The notes: a model not told the origin generated them from the letters alone. Positions 34,940-43,270 are shown, numbered from the stretch's first letter. The stretch: 46,415 nt of DNA from Nonomuraea longispora (GCF_004348345.1 NZ_SMJZ01000048.1:1-46415), one strand, 5' to 3'. Numbers and translations: made by a program.

Positions 34940-35914
34940 GTGGGAACGACCGCGGAAGAGCAACTCATCGGACCGCTGCTCCTGGCGCGCGGCACCATCG
35001 ACAGATCCGCGCTGTTGCGGGCTGACGAGCGCCGCCTGGAGCAGGCGTGGTCGGATCCGGCGACCAGGGTGCTGGTGATCGACAACGGTCACACCCTGGT
35101 GGCCAGGCAGGGCGATGAGGTGCGGGCGGTGTTGTTCACCACCGAGGACGCGCCTCCGGGGCCGCGCTACCTGCTGGGCACGGAGGGCGCAGCCGCCTAC
35201 TTCGCGGTCGCCGCGCCGCTGCCCGGCATCCCCAAGGGCGCGGGCAACGGCCGCGTGACGGTGCCGACGAGCCTGCGCGACACGCCAGAGGGCGTGCCTG
35301 TGCCGGCCGGGCTGCGCCAGGTGGGCGGCCTGCTCGGCGACCGCGACGCGGGCCTGCTGGTCTATGCCGTGGCGCTGGAGGCCTGGCACGCAACCCACGA
35401 GTTCTGCCCGCGCTGCGGCACCCGCACCACGATCCAGGCGGGCGGCCACATCCGCGTCTGCCCGCAGGACTCCAGCCAGCACTTCCCACGCGTCGACCCG
35501 GCCGTGATCATGCTGATCCGCGCCCCCGACGACCGCTGCCTGCTCGCCCGCGGGCCGCAGTGGCCGAAGGGCCGCCTGTCGATCCTCGCGGGCTTCGTGG
35601 AGCCCGGCGAGTCGCTGGAGGCCGCCGTCGCCCGCGAGGTGGCGGAGGAGGTCGGCATCACCGTGGTCAACCCGCGCTATCTCGGGAGCCAGCCGTGGCC
35701 GTTCCCGCGCAGCCTCATGCTCGGCTTCTTCGCCGAGGCCACGACGACCACCCTGACCCCCGACGCCGAGGAGATCTCCGAGGCGCACTGGTTCTCCCGC
35801 GAGGAGCTGACGCGGGCGCTCGACTCGGGCGAGCTGCGTCTGCCGCCGCCGGTGTCGATCGCCCGCCGCCTGATCGAGACGTGGTACGGCGGCGAGCTGA
35901 CCGGCGACTGGTGA
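34940..35914 (+). CDS. nudC: NAD(+) diphosphatase NudC
   Basis: A Nudix hydrolase that cleaves NADH/NAD to NMN(H) and AMP and can remove NAD caps from RNA. 324 residues from the GTG at 34940, which is preceded by GGAGGGG. A TAGGAT -10 box at 34906-34911 places the transcript start after the ATG at 34910, which rules that ATG out. Zinc ribbon cysteines are at 156, 159 and 174; the fourth ligand is not an obvious cysteine (VCPQDSSQHFPR). The Nudix box GFVEPGESLEAAVAREVAEEVG is at about 218-239, and the NudC signature SQPWPFPRS at 250-258. Its stop abuts that of the convergent mrx1. Confidence 0.95.
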   Translation: MGTTAEEQLIGPLLLARGTIDRSALLRADERRLEQAWSDPATRVLVIDNGHTLVARQGDEVRAVLFTTEDAPPGPRYLLGTEGAAAYFAVAAPLPGIPKGAGNGRVTVPTSLRDTPEGVPVPAGLRQVGGLLGDRDAGLLVYAVALEAWHATHEFCPRCGTRTTIQAGGHIRVCPQDSSQHFPRVDPAVIMLIRAPDDRCLLARGPQWPKGRLSILAGFVEPGESLEAAVAREVAEEVGITVVNPRYLGSQPWPFPRSLMLGFFAEATTTTLTPDAEEISEAHWFSREELTRALDSGELRLPPPVSIARRLIETWYGGELTGDW

Positions 35915-36163
35915 TCAGGCGGGGGCGAGCAGGGCCTTGACCTCGATGGCCGACGGGTTGGTGCGCACGACCCGGCCGCCCGGCGTGTCGATCACCACGG
36001 TCGGCACCACCTGATTGCCGTTGTTGACGCTCATCACGAACTCCGCGGCGGCGGGGTCACGCTCGATGTCGACCTCGTCGAAACCGATGCCCTCGCGAGC
36101 CAGCTGAGACTTGAGCCGCTTGCACGGGCCGCACCACGTGGTGCTGTAGATCGTGAGCGCCAT
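35915..36163 (-). CDS. mrx1: Mycoredoxin (glutaredoxin-like, Mrx1)
   Basis: 82 residues with the glutaredoxin fold, which reduces protein-mycothiol mixed disulfides in actinobacteria. The redox motif is WCGPC (Cys11, Cys14), where M. tuberculosis Mrx1 has CGYC; Pro is more like thioredoxin. The conserved DEVDIERDPAAAEFVMSVN and NGNQVVPTVVI are present, with the cis-proline in VVPTV. The ATG at 36163 has a GGAGGG ribosome binding site. It follows an exported esterase gene on the same strand by 77 bp and is convergent with nudC, with no base between the stops. Confidence 0.93.
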   Translation of the reverse strand: MALTIYSTTWCGPCKRLKSQLAREGIGFDEVDIERDPAAAEFVMSVNNGNQVVPTVVIDTPGGRVVRTNPSAIEVKALLAPA

Positions 36164-36240
36164 GTTGGGACATCCCTCCAAGGTCAGGAAGACAGGCGCT
36201 CGGTGCAACAACGCGGCCCCGCCGCTTAATCCCCGGACTT

Positions 36241-37146
36241 CTAGCCGATGCGCTCGGCGATCCAGGCCTGCACGCGCTCGGCCACGCCGGGCATGCGGTA
36301 GAGAGGGGCGCTGTGGTTGCTTCCCGGCGCGGCGTAAACCGTCACGGGGACGCCGACCTGGCCCAGCATCTGCTTGAGCAGCTGGCTCTGCACCGGCGGC
36401 ACGAACTCGTTCTTCGAGTGCACGGCCAGCACCGGCGCGTCCTTGCGGCTGGCGTGCCAGGCCACCTCCATGCTGGCCCACACGCGCGAGCACTTGCCCT
36501 TGGGATGGCAGCCGCCCGCCAGGCGGATGGCGGCGTTGCGCAGCTTGCGCTTGTTGCGTTCGACGGCCTTCGCGCCGTCGGCGTAGGCGCGCAGCGGCGA
36601 GGTGATCGGCGACAGGCCGACCACGCCCTTGAGACCGGAGACGCCGTCGCCGTAGGTGCCGACGGCGGCCGCGATGTGGCCGCCGGCGGAGAAGCCGACC
36701 ACCACGTAGTTGCTCGGGTCGAACGCCCACCTGTCGGCGTGCTTGCGGGCCGTCGCGATCGCGGCCAGCGCGTCGGTGCGCTGCGCCGGCCAGGCCGCGT
36801 CGCCGGACAGGCGGTAGTTGAGGTTGAAGACCGTGTAGCCGAGCTCGGCGTAGCTCCGCGTGATCTCCTTCATGTATCTCTTGTCGCCGCTGGACCACCA
36901 ACCGCCGTGGACCAGGAAGACACCCGGGCGCTCCATGCCGTCGGGCGTCCACCACACGTCCATGCTCTGGCGCTTGTGGCGGCCGTACGCGACGGTTTCT
37001 AACGCGAGGCCCCCAAGCCCGTCTGGATTCAGGGGAGAACTCACCGTAGGACCTGGTGTGGGCTCCTTGGTCGCATTTGCGGCGACGACCGGTGTGGCCA
37101 CAACGGCAGCGAGCGTCAGAACACCCACGGAAACCGCAGTTCGCAC
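36241..37146 (-). CDS. Exported alpha/beta hydrolase (carboxylesterase-like)
   Basis: A secreted or surface esterase, about 301 residues. A signal peptide (RTAVSVGVLTLAAVVATPVVA) is followed by a Thr/Pro linker and the fold. Oxyanion HGGWWSSGD, nucleophile GFSAGG, and a C-terminal histidine in APGSNHSAPL give a hormone-sensitive-lipase/BD-FAE-like triad. Cys pairs (GGCHPKGKCSR) may form a disulfide outside the cell. Three starts are possible: ATG 37182, ATG 37164 and GTG 37146. I choose the GTG because AAAGGAAG stands just before it and the signal peptide remains complete. It is divergent from uvrD2. The substrate is unknown. Confidence 0.82.
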   Translation of the reverse strand: MRTAVSVGVLTLAAVVATPVVAANATKEPTPGPTVSSPLNPDGLGGLALETVAYGRHKRQSMDVWWTPDGMERPGVFLVHGGWWSSGDKRYMKEITRSYAELGYTVFNLNYRLSGDAAWPAQRTDALAAIATARKHADRWAFDPSNYVVVGFSAGGHIAAAVGTYGDGVSGLKGVVGLSPITSPLRAYADGAKAVERNKRKLRNAAIRLAGGCHPKGKCSRVWASMEVAWHASRKDAPVLAVHSKNEFVPPVQSQLLKQMLGQVGVPVTVYAAPGSNHSAPLYRMPGVAERVQAWIAERIG

Positions 37147-37260
37147 GGTCTTCCTTTCCCCCATGCAGATGGTCGGCCCCATTGTGGGGGAAGAGACCAG
37201 TAGTTTGCATCTTGTTGGCTATGAACATACGCCGGCAGGCATGTTGCCAGAATAGGGCGC

Positions 37261-39339
37261 ATGGCCGCCACTCCTTGGGAATATGTACGGGTGAACAACG
37301 TGGATGACGTTCTGATCGGTCTTGATCCCGAGCAGCGGGCGGTCGCCGAGGCCGTACGCGGGCCGGTGTGCGTGCTGGCGGGCGCGGGCACGGGCAAGAC
37401 CAGAGCGATCACCCACCGCATCGCGTACGCGGTCCGCAGCGGCGTCGTGGAGGCCCGCAGCGTCCTCGCTGTGACCTTCACCACGCGCGCGGCGGGGGAA
37501 CTGCGCCAGCGGCTGCGCGCGCTGGGCGCGCCCGGGGTGCAGGCGCGCACCTTCCACGCGGCGGCGCTGCGCCAGCTCACCTACTTCTGGCCGCGCGTCA
37601 TCGGCGGCGAGGCGCCCTCGGTCATCGAGTCGAAGCTGCCGGTGCTGGTGGAGGCCTGCCGCCAGGTCAGGAGGAACCCCGACCGGTCCGAATTGCGGGA
37701 CATCGCCGCCGAGGTCGAATGGGCCAAGGTCACCCAGATCGGTCCGGAGGACTACGTCGCGGCGGCGGCCAAACACCACCGTACGCCTCCCGTGCCGGCC
37801 GAGGAGGTGGCCCGCCTCTACGACGCGTACGAACAGATCAGGCGCGAGCGCCACCTGGTCGACTTCGAGACCATCCTCGAACTGACCGCGGCCGTGATGA
37901 CCGAGCACCAGGAGGTGGCGGCCCAGATCCGCCAGCAGTACCGCTACTTCGTCGTCGACGAATACCAGGACGTCAACCCGTTGCAGAAGCTCCTGCTCGA
38001 CACCTGGCTCGGCGGGCGCGACGACATCTGCGTGGTCGGCGACCCCAACCAGACGATCTACTCCTTCACCGGCGCCAGCCCTCGCTACCTCACCGGGTTC
38101 GCGGTCGAGCACCCGGAGGCCGCCGTCATCAAGCTGGTGCGCGACTACCGCTCCACCCCCCAGGTGGTCGACCTGGCCAACCTCGTCATCGCCAAGGGCA
38201 GGACCCCCCACCGCCTCGAACTCCTCGCCCAGCGTCCCGACGGTCCCAAACCGGCCTTCGCCGACCACGACGACGAGCCCGCCGAGGCCGCGGGCGTGGC
38301 CAGAGCCATCAGGAAGCTCCTCGACAAAGGCGTGCCCTCGCGCGAGATCGCCGTGCTCTTCCGCGTCAACTCCCAGTCCGAGGCCTACGAGGAGGCCCTG
38401 TCCAAGGCTGAGATCCCCTACGTCCTGCGCGGAGCCGAACGCTTCTTCGAACGGCCCGAGGTCCGCCAGGCGGTCGTCCTGCTGCGCGGCGCGGCCCGCT
38501 CCGCCGCGGGCGAACCCCTGGCCTCCGAGGTCCACCACATCCTCGCCGGCATCGGCCTGACTCCCGCACCTCCCTCAGGAGGCGGCAAGGCCCGGGAGAA
38601 GTGGGAGTCGCTGAAAGCCGTGGCCGACCTCGCCGAGGACATGGCCGCCGAGGGCGCCGACCTGCCCACCTTCGTGGCCGAGCTCGAACGCCGCGCCTCC
38701 GAGCAGCACGCCCCGCCCGTCGAGGGCGTCACCCTCGCCTCGCTCCACGCCGCCAAGGGCCTGGAATGGGACGCCGTGTTCCTCGTCGGCCTGACCGACG
38801 GCATGATGCCCATCATCTACGCGGAGACCCCCGACCAGATCGAGGAGGAACGCCGCCTCCTCTACGTCGGCATCACCCGCGCCCGCGAACACCTCTCCCT
38901 GTCCTGGGCCCTCGCCCGCGCCCCGGGCGGCCGCAAGAGCCGCCGCCCCTCCCGGTTCCTCGACGGCCTCACCGGCCGTTCCTCCTCCCCGGCCCGCCTC
39001 ACCCCGCCGTCCCGCGAACGCCGCCAGGTGGCCGCGCCGGTCAGCTGCCGCGTCTGCGCCAAAACGCTGGTGGCCGCCGCCGAACAGAAACTCGGCCGCT
39101 GCTCCACCTGCCCCGCCGACTACGACGAGGCCCTCCTCGAACGTCTCAAGGCCTGGCGTACGACCACGGCCAAGGAAGCCAAGATCCCGCCGTACGTCGT
39201 CTTCACGGACGTCACCCTCCAGGCGATCGCGGAACGAGCACCCGAGACGGAACAGGAACTGCTGTCGATCACGGGCATCGGCAAGGTCAAGTTCGACCGG
39301 TACGGCGAAGCCGTCCTCGCCCTCTGCCGCCACTCCTGA
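37261..39339 (+). CDS. uvrD2: ATP-dependent DNA helicase UvrD2
   Basis: A superfamily 1 helicase of the actinobacterial UvrD2 type. Walker A GAGTGKT (41-47), VVDEYQDVNP, GDPNQTIYSFTGA, and LHAAKGLEWD mark the motor. A four-cysteine module (Cys596, 599, 614, 617: CRVC and CSTC) links to a C-terminal HRDC domain (about 620-690, ending ITGIGKVKFDRYGEAVLAL), both typical of UvrD2. 692 residues from ATG 37261. The GTG at 37291 is a strong alternative because homologues begin close to the segment LIGLDPEQRA. It belongs with AdnAB and NudC/Mrx1 in the conserved actinobacterial block (Rv3198c). Confidence 0.93.
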   Translation: MAATPWEYVRVNNVDDVLIGLDPEQRAVAEAVRGPVCVLAGAGTGKTRAITHRIAYAVRSGVVEARSVLAVTFTTRAAGELRQRLRALGAPGVQARTFHAAALRQLTYFWPRVIGGEAPSVIESKLPVLVEACRQVRRNPDRSELRDIAAEVEWAKVTQIGPEDYVAAAAKHHRTPPVPAEEVARLYDAYEQIRRERHLVDFETILELTAAVMTEHQEVAAQIRQQYRYFVVDEYQDVNPLQKLLLDTWLGGRDDICVVGDPNQTIYSFTGASPRYLTGFAVEHPEAAVIKLVRDYRSTPQVVDLANLVIAKGRTPHRLELLAQRPDGPKPAFADHDDEPAEAAGVARAIRKLLDKGVPSREIAVLFRVNSQSEAYEEALSKAEIPYVLRGAERFFERPEVRQAVVLLRGAARSAAGEPLASEVHHILAGIGLTPAPPSGGGKAREKWESLKAVADLAEDMAAEGADLPTFVAELERRASEQHAPPVEGVTLASLHAAKGLEWDAVFLVGLTDGMMPIIYAETPDQIEEERRLLYVGITRAREHLSLSWALARAPGGRKSRRPSRFLDGLTGRSSSPARLTPPSRERRQVAAPVSCRVCAKTLVAAAEQKLGRCSTCPADYDEALLERLKAWRTTTAKEAKIPPYVVFTDVTLQAIAERAPETEQELLSITGIGKVKFDRYGEAVLALCRHS

Positions 39340-39374
39340 CCATCCCGCTCCGGTCGCCAGCAGCTGACACACTC

Positions 39375-39600
39375 ATGTCCATGGCCTTCGCACCGCCCCG
39401 GAGACCGCCGCCTGGGGCACCTCGGCGCACGCACCGGCTTCGAGGTGGCCTATTTCCGTCAGGCGGGCGGCGGCGGGCACCGCATCGAGGGCTGCACGAC
39501 GGCCGCCGAGGACGGCCTGACCTGGGCCGTCGACTACGCGATCGAGGTGGACCGCGACGGGGTCACCCGGCGGGCGGAGATCAGGCCCCGGCCGGGTCCT
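39375..39600 (+). pseudogene. Remnant of a putative glycolipid-binding (DUF1089) protein gene
   Basis: The three forward frames in succession rebuild the start of a DUF1089-type protein: MSMAFAPP in the first, ETAAW in another, then HLGARTGFEVAYFRQAGG, HRIEGCTTAAEDGLTWAVDY and AIEVDRDGVTRRAEI in the third. Intact members begin with a PP-x-AAWRH-x-GARxGFEV pattern and continue for about 180 residues. Here the similarity fades after about 39600. At least two frameshifts and a 3' loss make it a pseudogene. The identification is from memory of the family and is moderately secure. Confidence 0.5.
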
Positions 39601-39972
39601 GGCACACCGCGCCCCGGCCGCGTACGTCCGCGCCCCGTGAACCCTTGGGGGCGGCCCGCACCACACCCGCGGCCTGGGCCCTCCCAGCCGCCGGTCGGAA
39701 GTCCTCGCCGGCTCCGCAGTCCTCCTTCGACGGGTACGCCGCAACGATCGTGGGCCGGACAGCGGCAGCGGCCACATCCTGTCCGCCACTCCTGCGACGC
39801 TGGCTCCAGGAACCGAACGACAGGGCCGACGCCTCGGGTGGCGGCCGCCCGGAAAGCACCATGGACCACCTCGACGTACTCGATGGGATCAGACCATGAC
39901 CCCCGAAAACCCCCTCCGACCGCTCGACGCCCCCCGAACCAGCCGGGGAGCGCGTCGCGGCATGGTGATCCG
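39601..39972. other. Gap between the pseudogene and the winged-helix gene
   Basis: About 370 bp without a convincing gene. Frames are open because of GC content, but codon use is unlike the neighbours. It is probably decayed sequence plus the promoter of the winged-helix gene. Confidence 0.5.
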
Positions 39973-41067
39973 ATGACCGTTCTCGACACCAGGGCGCTCA
40001 ACCGCGCGACGCTGGCCCGGCAGTTGCTGCTCGACCGCGCCGACCTCCCGGTCCTGGAGGCGGTCGGGCACCTGTGCGGCCTGCAGGCCCAGGAACCGCA
40101 GGAGCCGTTCGCCGGGCTCTGGTCGCGCCTGCGCGCCTTCGACCCGGCGGTGCTCTCCGACCTGCTGGTACGTCGCAGCGTGGTGCGCACCCATCTCATG
40201 CGCCGCACCGTCCACCTGATGACCGCCGAGGACGTCCTGGCCTGGCGGGCCCGCCACAACGCCATGCTGCGCCAGCGGGTGCTCGGAACGTACCGCCGCG
40301 AACTCGCCGGGGTCGACCTCGACGCACTCGCCGCGGCGGGCCTCGAGGTGATGGCCGACGGACGGCCCCGTACGATGTCCGAGCTCGCGCGGGCGGTCGC
40401 CGACCGCTGGCCGGAGCCGGGGCCGCGACCGCTGGGCGAGTTGCTGGTCGCCGCGCTCATCCCGATGGTGCAGGTCCCGCCGCGCGGGTTATGGCGCGAG
40501 AGGGCGGGAGCGCGCAACGTACTCCTTGCCTCCTGGGTGGGCCGCGACATCGACCCGCCCACCACGGACGGCTCCGACCCGGCGGGCCGATCCCTCGTAC
40601 GCCGCTACCTCGCCGCGTTCGGCCCCGCCGCCACCGCCGACCTGCGCGCATGGTCCGGCCTGTCCGGACTGCCCGCAGCCGTCGCCGCGATACGCGGCGA
40701 GCTGATCACCTTCCGCGACGAGAGGGGCCGGGAACTCCTAGACCTTCCCGACGCGCCGCGCCCCGACCCCGGCACACCGGCCCCGGTCCGGTTTCTGCCT
40801 GCCTTCGACAACGCGCTGCTCGGCTACCACGACCGCAGCCGCATCGTCGACGACGCCCACCGCGGGCTGTCCGTGGCCGGGGAACGTGTCGTCCTGGTAG
40901 ACGGCCGGGTCGCCGCGACCTGGACCGTCAAGGACACCACCGTGCACGTCACGCCTCTGCTCCCCCTTTCCCGGGCCGACCGCGACGCCGTCGCCGACGA
41001 GGGGCAGGCGCTCGCGGCATTCCTGTCCGGCAACCACACCCCCCACGTGGAGATCGCCACCGCCTGA
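39973..41067 (+). CDS. Winged-helix DNA-binding domain protein (HTH_42 family)
   Basis: 364 residues of the winged-helix DUF1006/HTH_42 family, which also includes E. coli YcaQ, an interstrand-crosslink glycosylase, and the Streptomyces AlkZ-type resistance glycosylases. Typical segments are LCGLQAQEPQEPFAGLWSRL (about 35-54), RRSVVRTHLMRRTVHLM, and FLPAFDNALLGYHDRSRI. YcaQ-like enzymes use a QxQ or QxD catalytic motif near the N-terminus; QAQ appears here (about 38-40), so glycosylase activity is possible but unproven. The ATG at 39973 was chosen because the family homology starts there; the frame upstream is open but belongs to the pseudogene region. Confidence 0.85.
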   Translation: MTVLDTRALNRATLARQLLLDRADLPVLEAVGHLCGLQAQEPQEPFAGLWSRLRAFDPAVLSDLLVRRSVVRTHLMRRTVHLMTAEDVLAWRARHNAMLRQRVLGTYRRELAGVDLDALAAAGLEVMADGRPRTMSELARAVADRWPEPGPRPLGELLVAALIPMVQVPPRGLWRERAGARNVLLASWVGRDIDPPTTDGSDPAGRSLVRRYLAAFGPAATADLRAWSGLSGLPAAVAAIRGELITFRDERGRELLDLPDAPRPDPGTPAPVRFLPAFDNALLGYHDRSRIVDDAHRGLSVAGERVVLVDGRVAATWTVKDTTVHVTPLLPLSRADRDAVADEGQALAAFLSGNHTPHVEIATA

Positions 41068-41298
41068 CCAGCGACCACACCACGGACGGCAACCCGAACA
41101 CGCGAACAGCCCGCCACGGCACGGGGCCGCCGACCATGCGGCATGAGGCCCGATCGGCGAAGCGTCCGAAATGCCCGCTACCCGTAACCCCGGCGAAACC
41201 CCGGCCAGGAATCATCAGACAAGCCAGACCCACCTGTGTTCTGGACCAAGCGGCACGTCACACTTGTCCCACCACCGGAGAACGAAGGGGACCGACAC

Positions 41299-42168
41299 GT
41301 GAACGAGGCGCTGAAGGAGTTGCTGGACCTGCTCGACCTGGAGCAGATCGAGCTGGACATCTTCCGGGGGAGAAGCCCGGAAGAGCGCATTCAGCGGGTC
41401 TTCGGCGGCCAGGTCGCGGCCCAGGCCCTGGTGGCGGCCGGCCGTACGGTGCCCGAAGACCGCAACGTGCACTCCCTTCACGCCTACTTCATCCGCCCGG
41501 GCGACCCGTCCATCCCGATCGTCTACAACGTCGACCGACTCCGCGACGGCCGTTCGTTCACCACACGCCGCATCGTGGCGGTCCAGCACGGCAAGGCGAT
41601 CTTCACGATGTCGGCGTCGTTCCACGTGGCCGAGGAGGGGGTGACACACCAGGCGTCCGTGATGCCGGTGGTGCCGGATCCCGCGACGCTGCCCACGTTC
41701 CACGACAGGATGCACGAGCTGGTCGTTGATCATCCTGACCTGCGCGACTGGTTGTCGCGCCCGCGCCCGGTCGACGCGCGGTACGCCTCGCCGCTCACCT
41801 GGGAGGCGTACCGGAATCCGGAGCTGCGCAGCGCCGAGACGAACGTGTGGTTCCGCTACGACGCCGAGTTGCCCGACGATCCGCTGCTGCACGTCGTGCT
41901 GGCCGCGTACGCCTCCGACTTCACCCTGGTCGACACGATACTGCTGGCGCACGGCATGGCGTGGGGAGCCTCGGACATCGTGGGCGCCTCACTGGATCAC
42001 GCCATGTGGTTCCACGGGCCGTTCCGGGCCGACGACTGGCTGCTGTACGCACAGGAGTCCCCATGGTCGGGGCGGGCGCGGGGCCTCGCGCGGGGTGAGA
42101 TGTTCAACGCGTCAGGCGAGCTTGTGGTCTCGGTCGTCCAGGAGGCGATGATCCGCCGTACGAAGTAG
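41299..42168 (+). CDS. tesB: Acyl-CoA thioesterase II (TesB)
   Basis: A double-hotdog thioesterase that hydrolyses acyl-CoA to free acid and CoA; 289 residues from the GTG at 41299, preceded by AAGGGGA. The frame is open to 41236, but that part is not conserved. Signature segments: RVFGGQVAAQALVAAGRTV, LHAYFIRPGD, RDGRSFTTRRIVAVQ, then in the second half VWFRYDAELPDD, AYASDF, LDHAMWFHGPFRADDWLLY, and ARGEMFNASGELVVSVVQE. The catalytic set of TesB (Asp, Thr/Ser, Gln) is expected in the second hotdog, and AYASDF fits its Asp. It lies just upstream of the whiB7 leader. Confidence 0.93.
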   Translation: MNEALKELLDLLDLEQIELDIFRGRSPEERIQRVFGGQVAAQALVAAGRTVPEDRNVHSLHAYFIRPGDPSIPIVYNVDRLRDGRSFTTRRIVAVQHGKAIFTMSASFHVAEEGVTHQASVMPVVPDPATLPTFHDRMHELVVDHPDLRDWLSRPRPVDARYASPLTWEAYRNPELRSAETNVWFRYDAELPDDPLLHVVLAAYASDFTLVDTILLAHGMAWGASDIVGASLDHAMWFHGPFRADDWLLYAQESPWSGRARGLARGEMFNASGELVVSVVQEAMIRRTK

Positions 42169-42230
42169 GCGCGGACCATCTGTCCATCGGTGGCCGAGAA
42201 GCCTGTCGAATGTAACGAAATCGCAGGTAG

Positions 42231-42268
42231 AAAATATGTTGCCGGTTCCTGCGTTCCCGGTTTAGGGT
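42231..42268 (+). promoter_or_regulatory. WhiB7-type promoter of the whiB7 leader
   Basis: TTGCCG (42239-42244) and TAGGGT (42263-42268) form a -35/-10 pair with an 18-bp spacer. The A+T-rich AAAATAT (42231-42237) lies immediately upstream of the -35 box. An A/T-rich element at that place is the known WhiB7 recognition feature at sigma-A promoters, so autoregulation is expected. The transcript would start near 42275, some 440 bp before whiB7. Confidence 0.75.
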
Positions 42269-42326
42269 CTTGGTCAAGCGAGTCGGGCAGTCCTGCTCAG
42301 ACGATCTCAGAGGGAGGAGAGTCACT

Positions 42327-42593
42327 GTGATCAGCATCAAGATGCCAGCCACGAAGTGGCTCGCCTCCGCATGCCGTGACGCGGTGAGACTCGTTGATGG
42401 TCCCACGCAGTCCCGGCAGGAGAAGTCTGTCCGTAGTCAGGCCGCCGCCTATGCGCACGCCCACTCCGGTGCCGCCGCTGCTGCACAGGGAGCCCCTGTC
42501 TACACCGCTCGTATCGAACTGCCGGCCAACCAGCTCACCAAGGGTGGACTGCGCGGTCCGCATCCCTGGCGGGATACCCCGGTCATAACCTGA
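42327..42593 (+). CDS. Upstream ORF in the whiB7 leader (88 codons)
   Basis: A GTG at 42327 with the excellent ribosome binding site GGGAGGAG seven bases ahead opens an 88-codon frame. It starts VISIKMPATKWLASACRD, has an Ala-rich middle (AAAYAHAHSGAAAAA), and ends WRDTPVIT. Its stop lies 15 bases before a strong intrinsic terminator and 124 bases before whiB7. Known whiB7/wblC genes are controlled by such a leader: when ribosome-targeting antibiotics disturb translation of the upstream ORF, the terminator fails to form and whiB7 is transcribed. The peptide itself need not have a function. Its length is greater than I would expect for a pure leader, so a functional small protein is not excluded. 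Confidence 0.75.
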   Translation: MISIKMPATKWLASACRDAVRLVDGPTQSRQEKSVRSQAAAYAHAHSGAAAAAQGAPVYTARIELPANQLTKGGLRGPHPWRDTPVIT

Positions 42594-42598
42594 CCGGG
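42578..42598 (+). promoter_or_regulatory. Hairpin over the leader ORF stop codon
   Basis: CCCGGTCA (42578-42585) pairs perfectly with TGACCGGG (42591-42598) around TAACC; the TGA of the pair is the leader stop codon. A ribosome reaching the stop would melt it. It immediately precedes the terminator and may act in the switch between alternative structures. Confidence 0.55.
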
Positions 42599-42608
42599 AA
42601 GACCGACC

Positions 42609-42650
42609 AGGCCGCGGATCCGCAGACAGGATCCGCGGTCTTTTTGTTTG
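42609..42650 (+). terminator. Attenuator terminator upstream of whiB7
   Basis: A 13-bp stem (42609-42621 with 42629-42641, one G-U pair) built on CCGCGGATCC and GGATCCGCGG, with a seven-base loop, runs into TTTTTGTTTG. It is one of the best intrinsic terminators in the window, yet it lies between the leader ORF and whiB7, which is the arrangement of transcriptional attenuation. Confidence 0.92.
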
Positions 42651-42717
42651 TCCGTGATCCCCCGACCACCCACGAGGTGCCCGAACAAGATCAAAGATCG
42701 ATCAAAGGAGAAAGCAG

Positions 42718-42987
42718 ATGGGGGCGAAGACGATCATGGACCTGATCGACGAAGCCGAAATCCCCTGTCGTACCGACCCTGACCTGTGGTTCGCCGAGTC
42801 GCCGGAGGACGTGGAGTTCGCGAAGGCTCTCTGCGGCGGCTGCCCGATCCAGAAGGCCTGCCTGGCTCGTGCGCTCGAGCGCGAGGAGCCGTGGGGCGTC
42901 TGGGGCGGCGAGCTCATCCTCAGGGGAACCATCATTCCTCGCAAGCGTCCGCGTGGGCGTCCGCGCAAGCACCCGGTCGCTGCCTGA
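42718..42987 (+). CDS. whiB7: WhiB7/WblC transcriptional regulator
   Basis: An 89-residue WhiB-family Fe-S regulator that, with sigma-A, activates intrinsic antibiotic-resistance genes. The four cluster cysteines are 17, 39, 42 and 48 (CGGCPIQKAC), followed by the WhiB turn GVWGGE (60-65). The C-terminal AT-hook RKRPRGRPRK (75-84) is the hallmark of WhiB7 among WhiB proteins and binds the A/T-rich element upstream of target promoters. The ATG at 42718 has AAAGGAG seven bases ahead. It lies downstream of a promoter, leader ORF and terminator that fit its known attenuation control. uvrD2 and the ABC1 gene flank it as in mycobacteria. Confidence 0.95.
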   Translation: MGAKTIMDLIDEAEIPCRTDPDLWFAESPEDVEFAKALCGGCPIQKACLARALEREEPWGVWGGELILRGTIIPRKRPRGRPRKHPVAA

Positions 42988-43021
42988 ACCACCGCACCCA
43001 CGAGCAAGAAAGCGAAAAACG

Positions 43022-43216
43022 ATGATCACTCAGTCGACGAGGAGCCTCGCAGTGCCGGATCTCATCCATGACCTGGTCAATGACCGAATACAAACGCTCC
43101 ATCGTGAGGCGGAGGAGCAACGCCTCATAGCGCGTGTCCTTCGCGTGCAGCGGGCACGGCGCAGGGTCAGGCGGGCGAACGAGCGCCTCCGCAAGGCCAT
43201 GAGCCACCCGTTCTGA
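43022..43216 (+). CDS. Small basic helical hypothetical protein downstream of whiB7
   Basis: 64 residues, no family recognised. After a short start it is one long predicted helix, very rich in Arg (VLRVQRARRRVRRANERLRKAM) with acidic residues earlier (DLVNDRIQTLHREAEEQ). The charge could suit nucleic-acid or ribosome binding. The ATG at 43022 lies 35 bp after whiB7 with a weak GAAAG. A strong terminator follows 54 bp after the stop, so it is probably the last gene of the whiB7 transcript and induced with it; that is inference. Confidence 0.6.
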   Translation: MITQSTRSLAVPDLIHDLVNDRIQTLHREAEEQRLIARVLRVQRARRRVRRANERLRKAMSHPF

Positions 43217-43270
43217 TGCGGGCGGTCCTGCCGCCGACGCAGGATCTCCCCCTAGGAGCCGAACAGTCCA

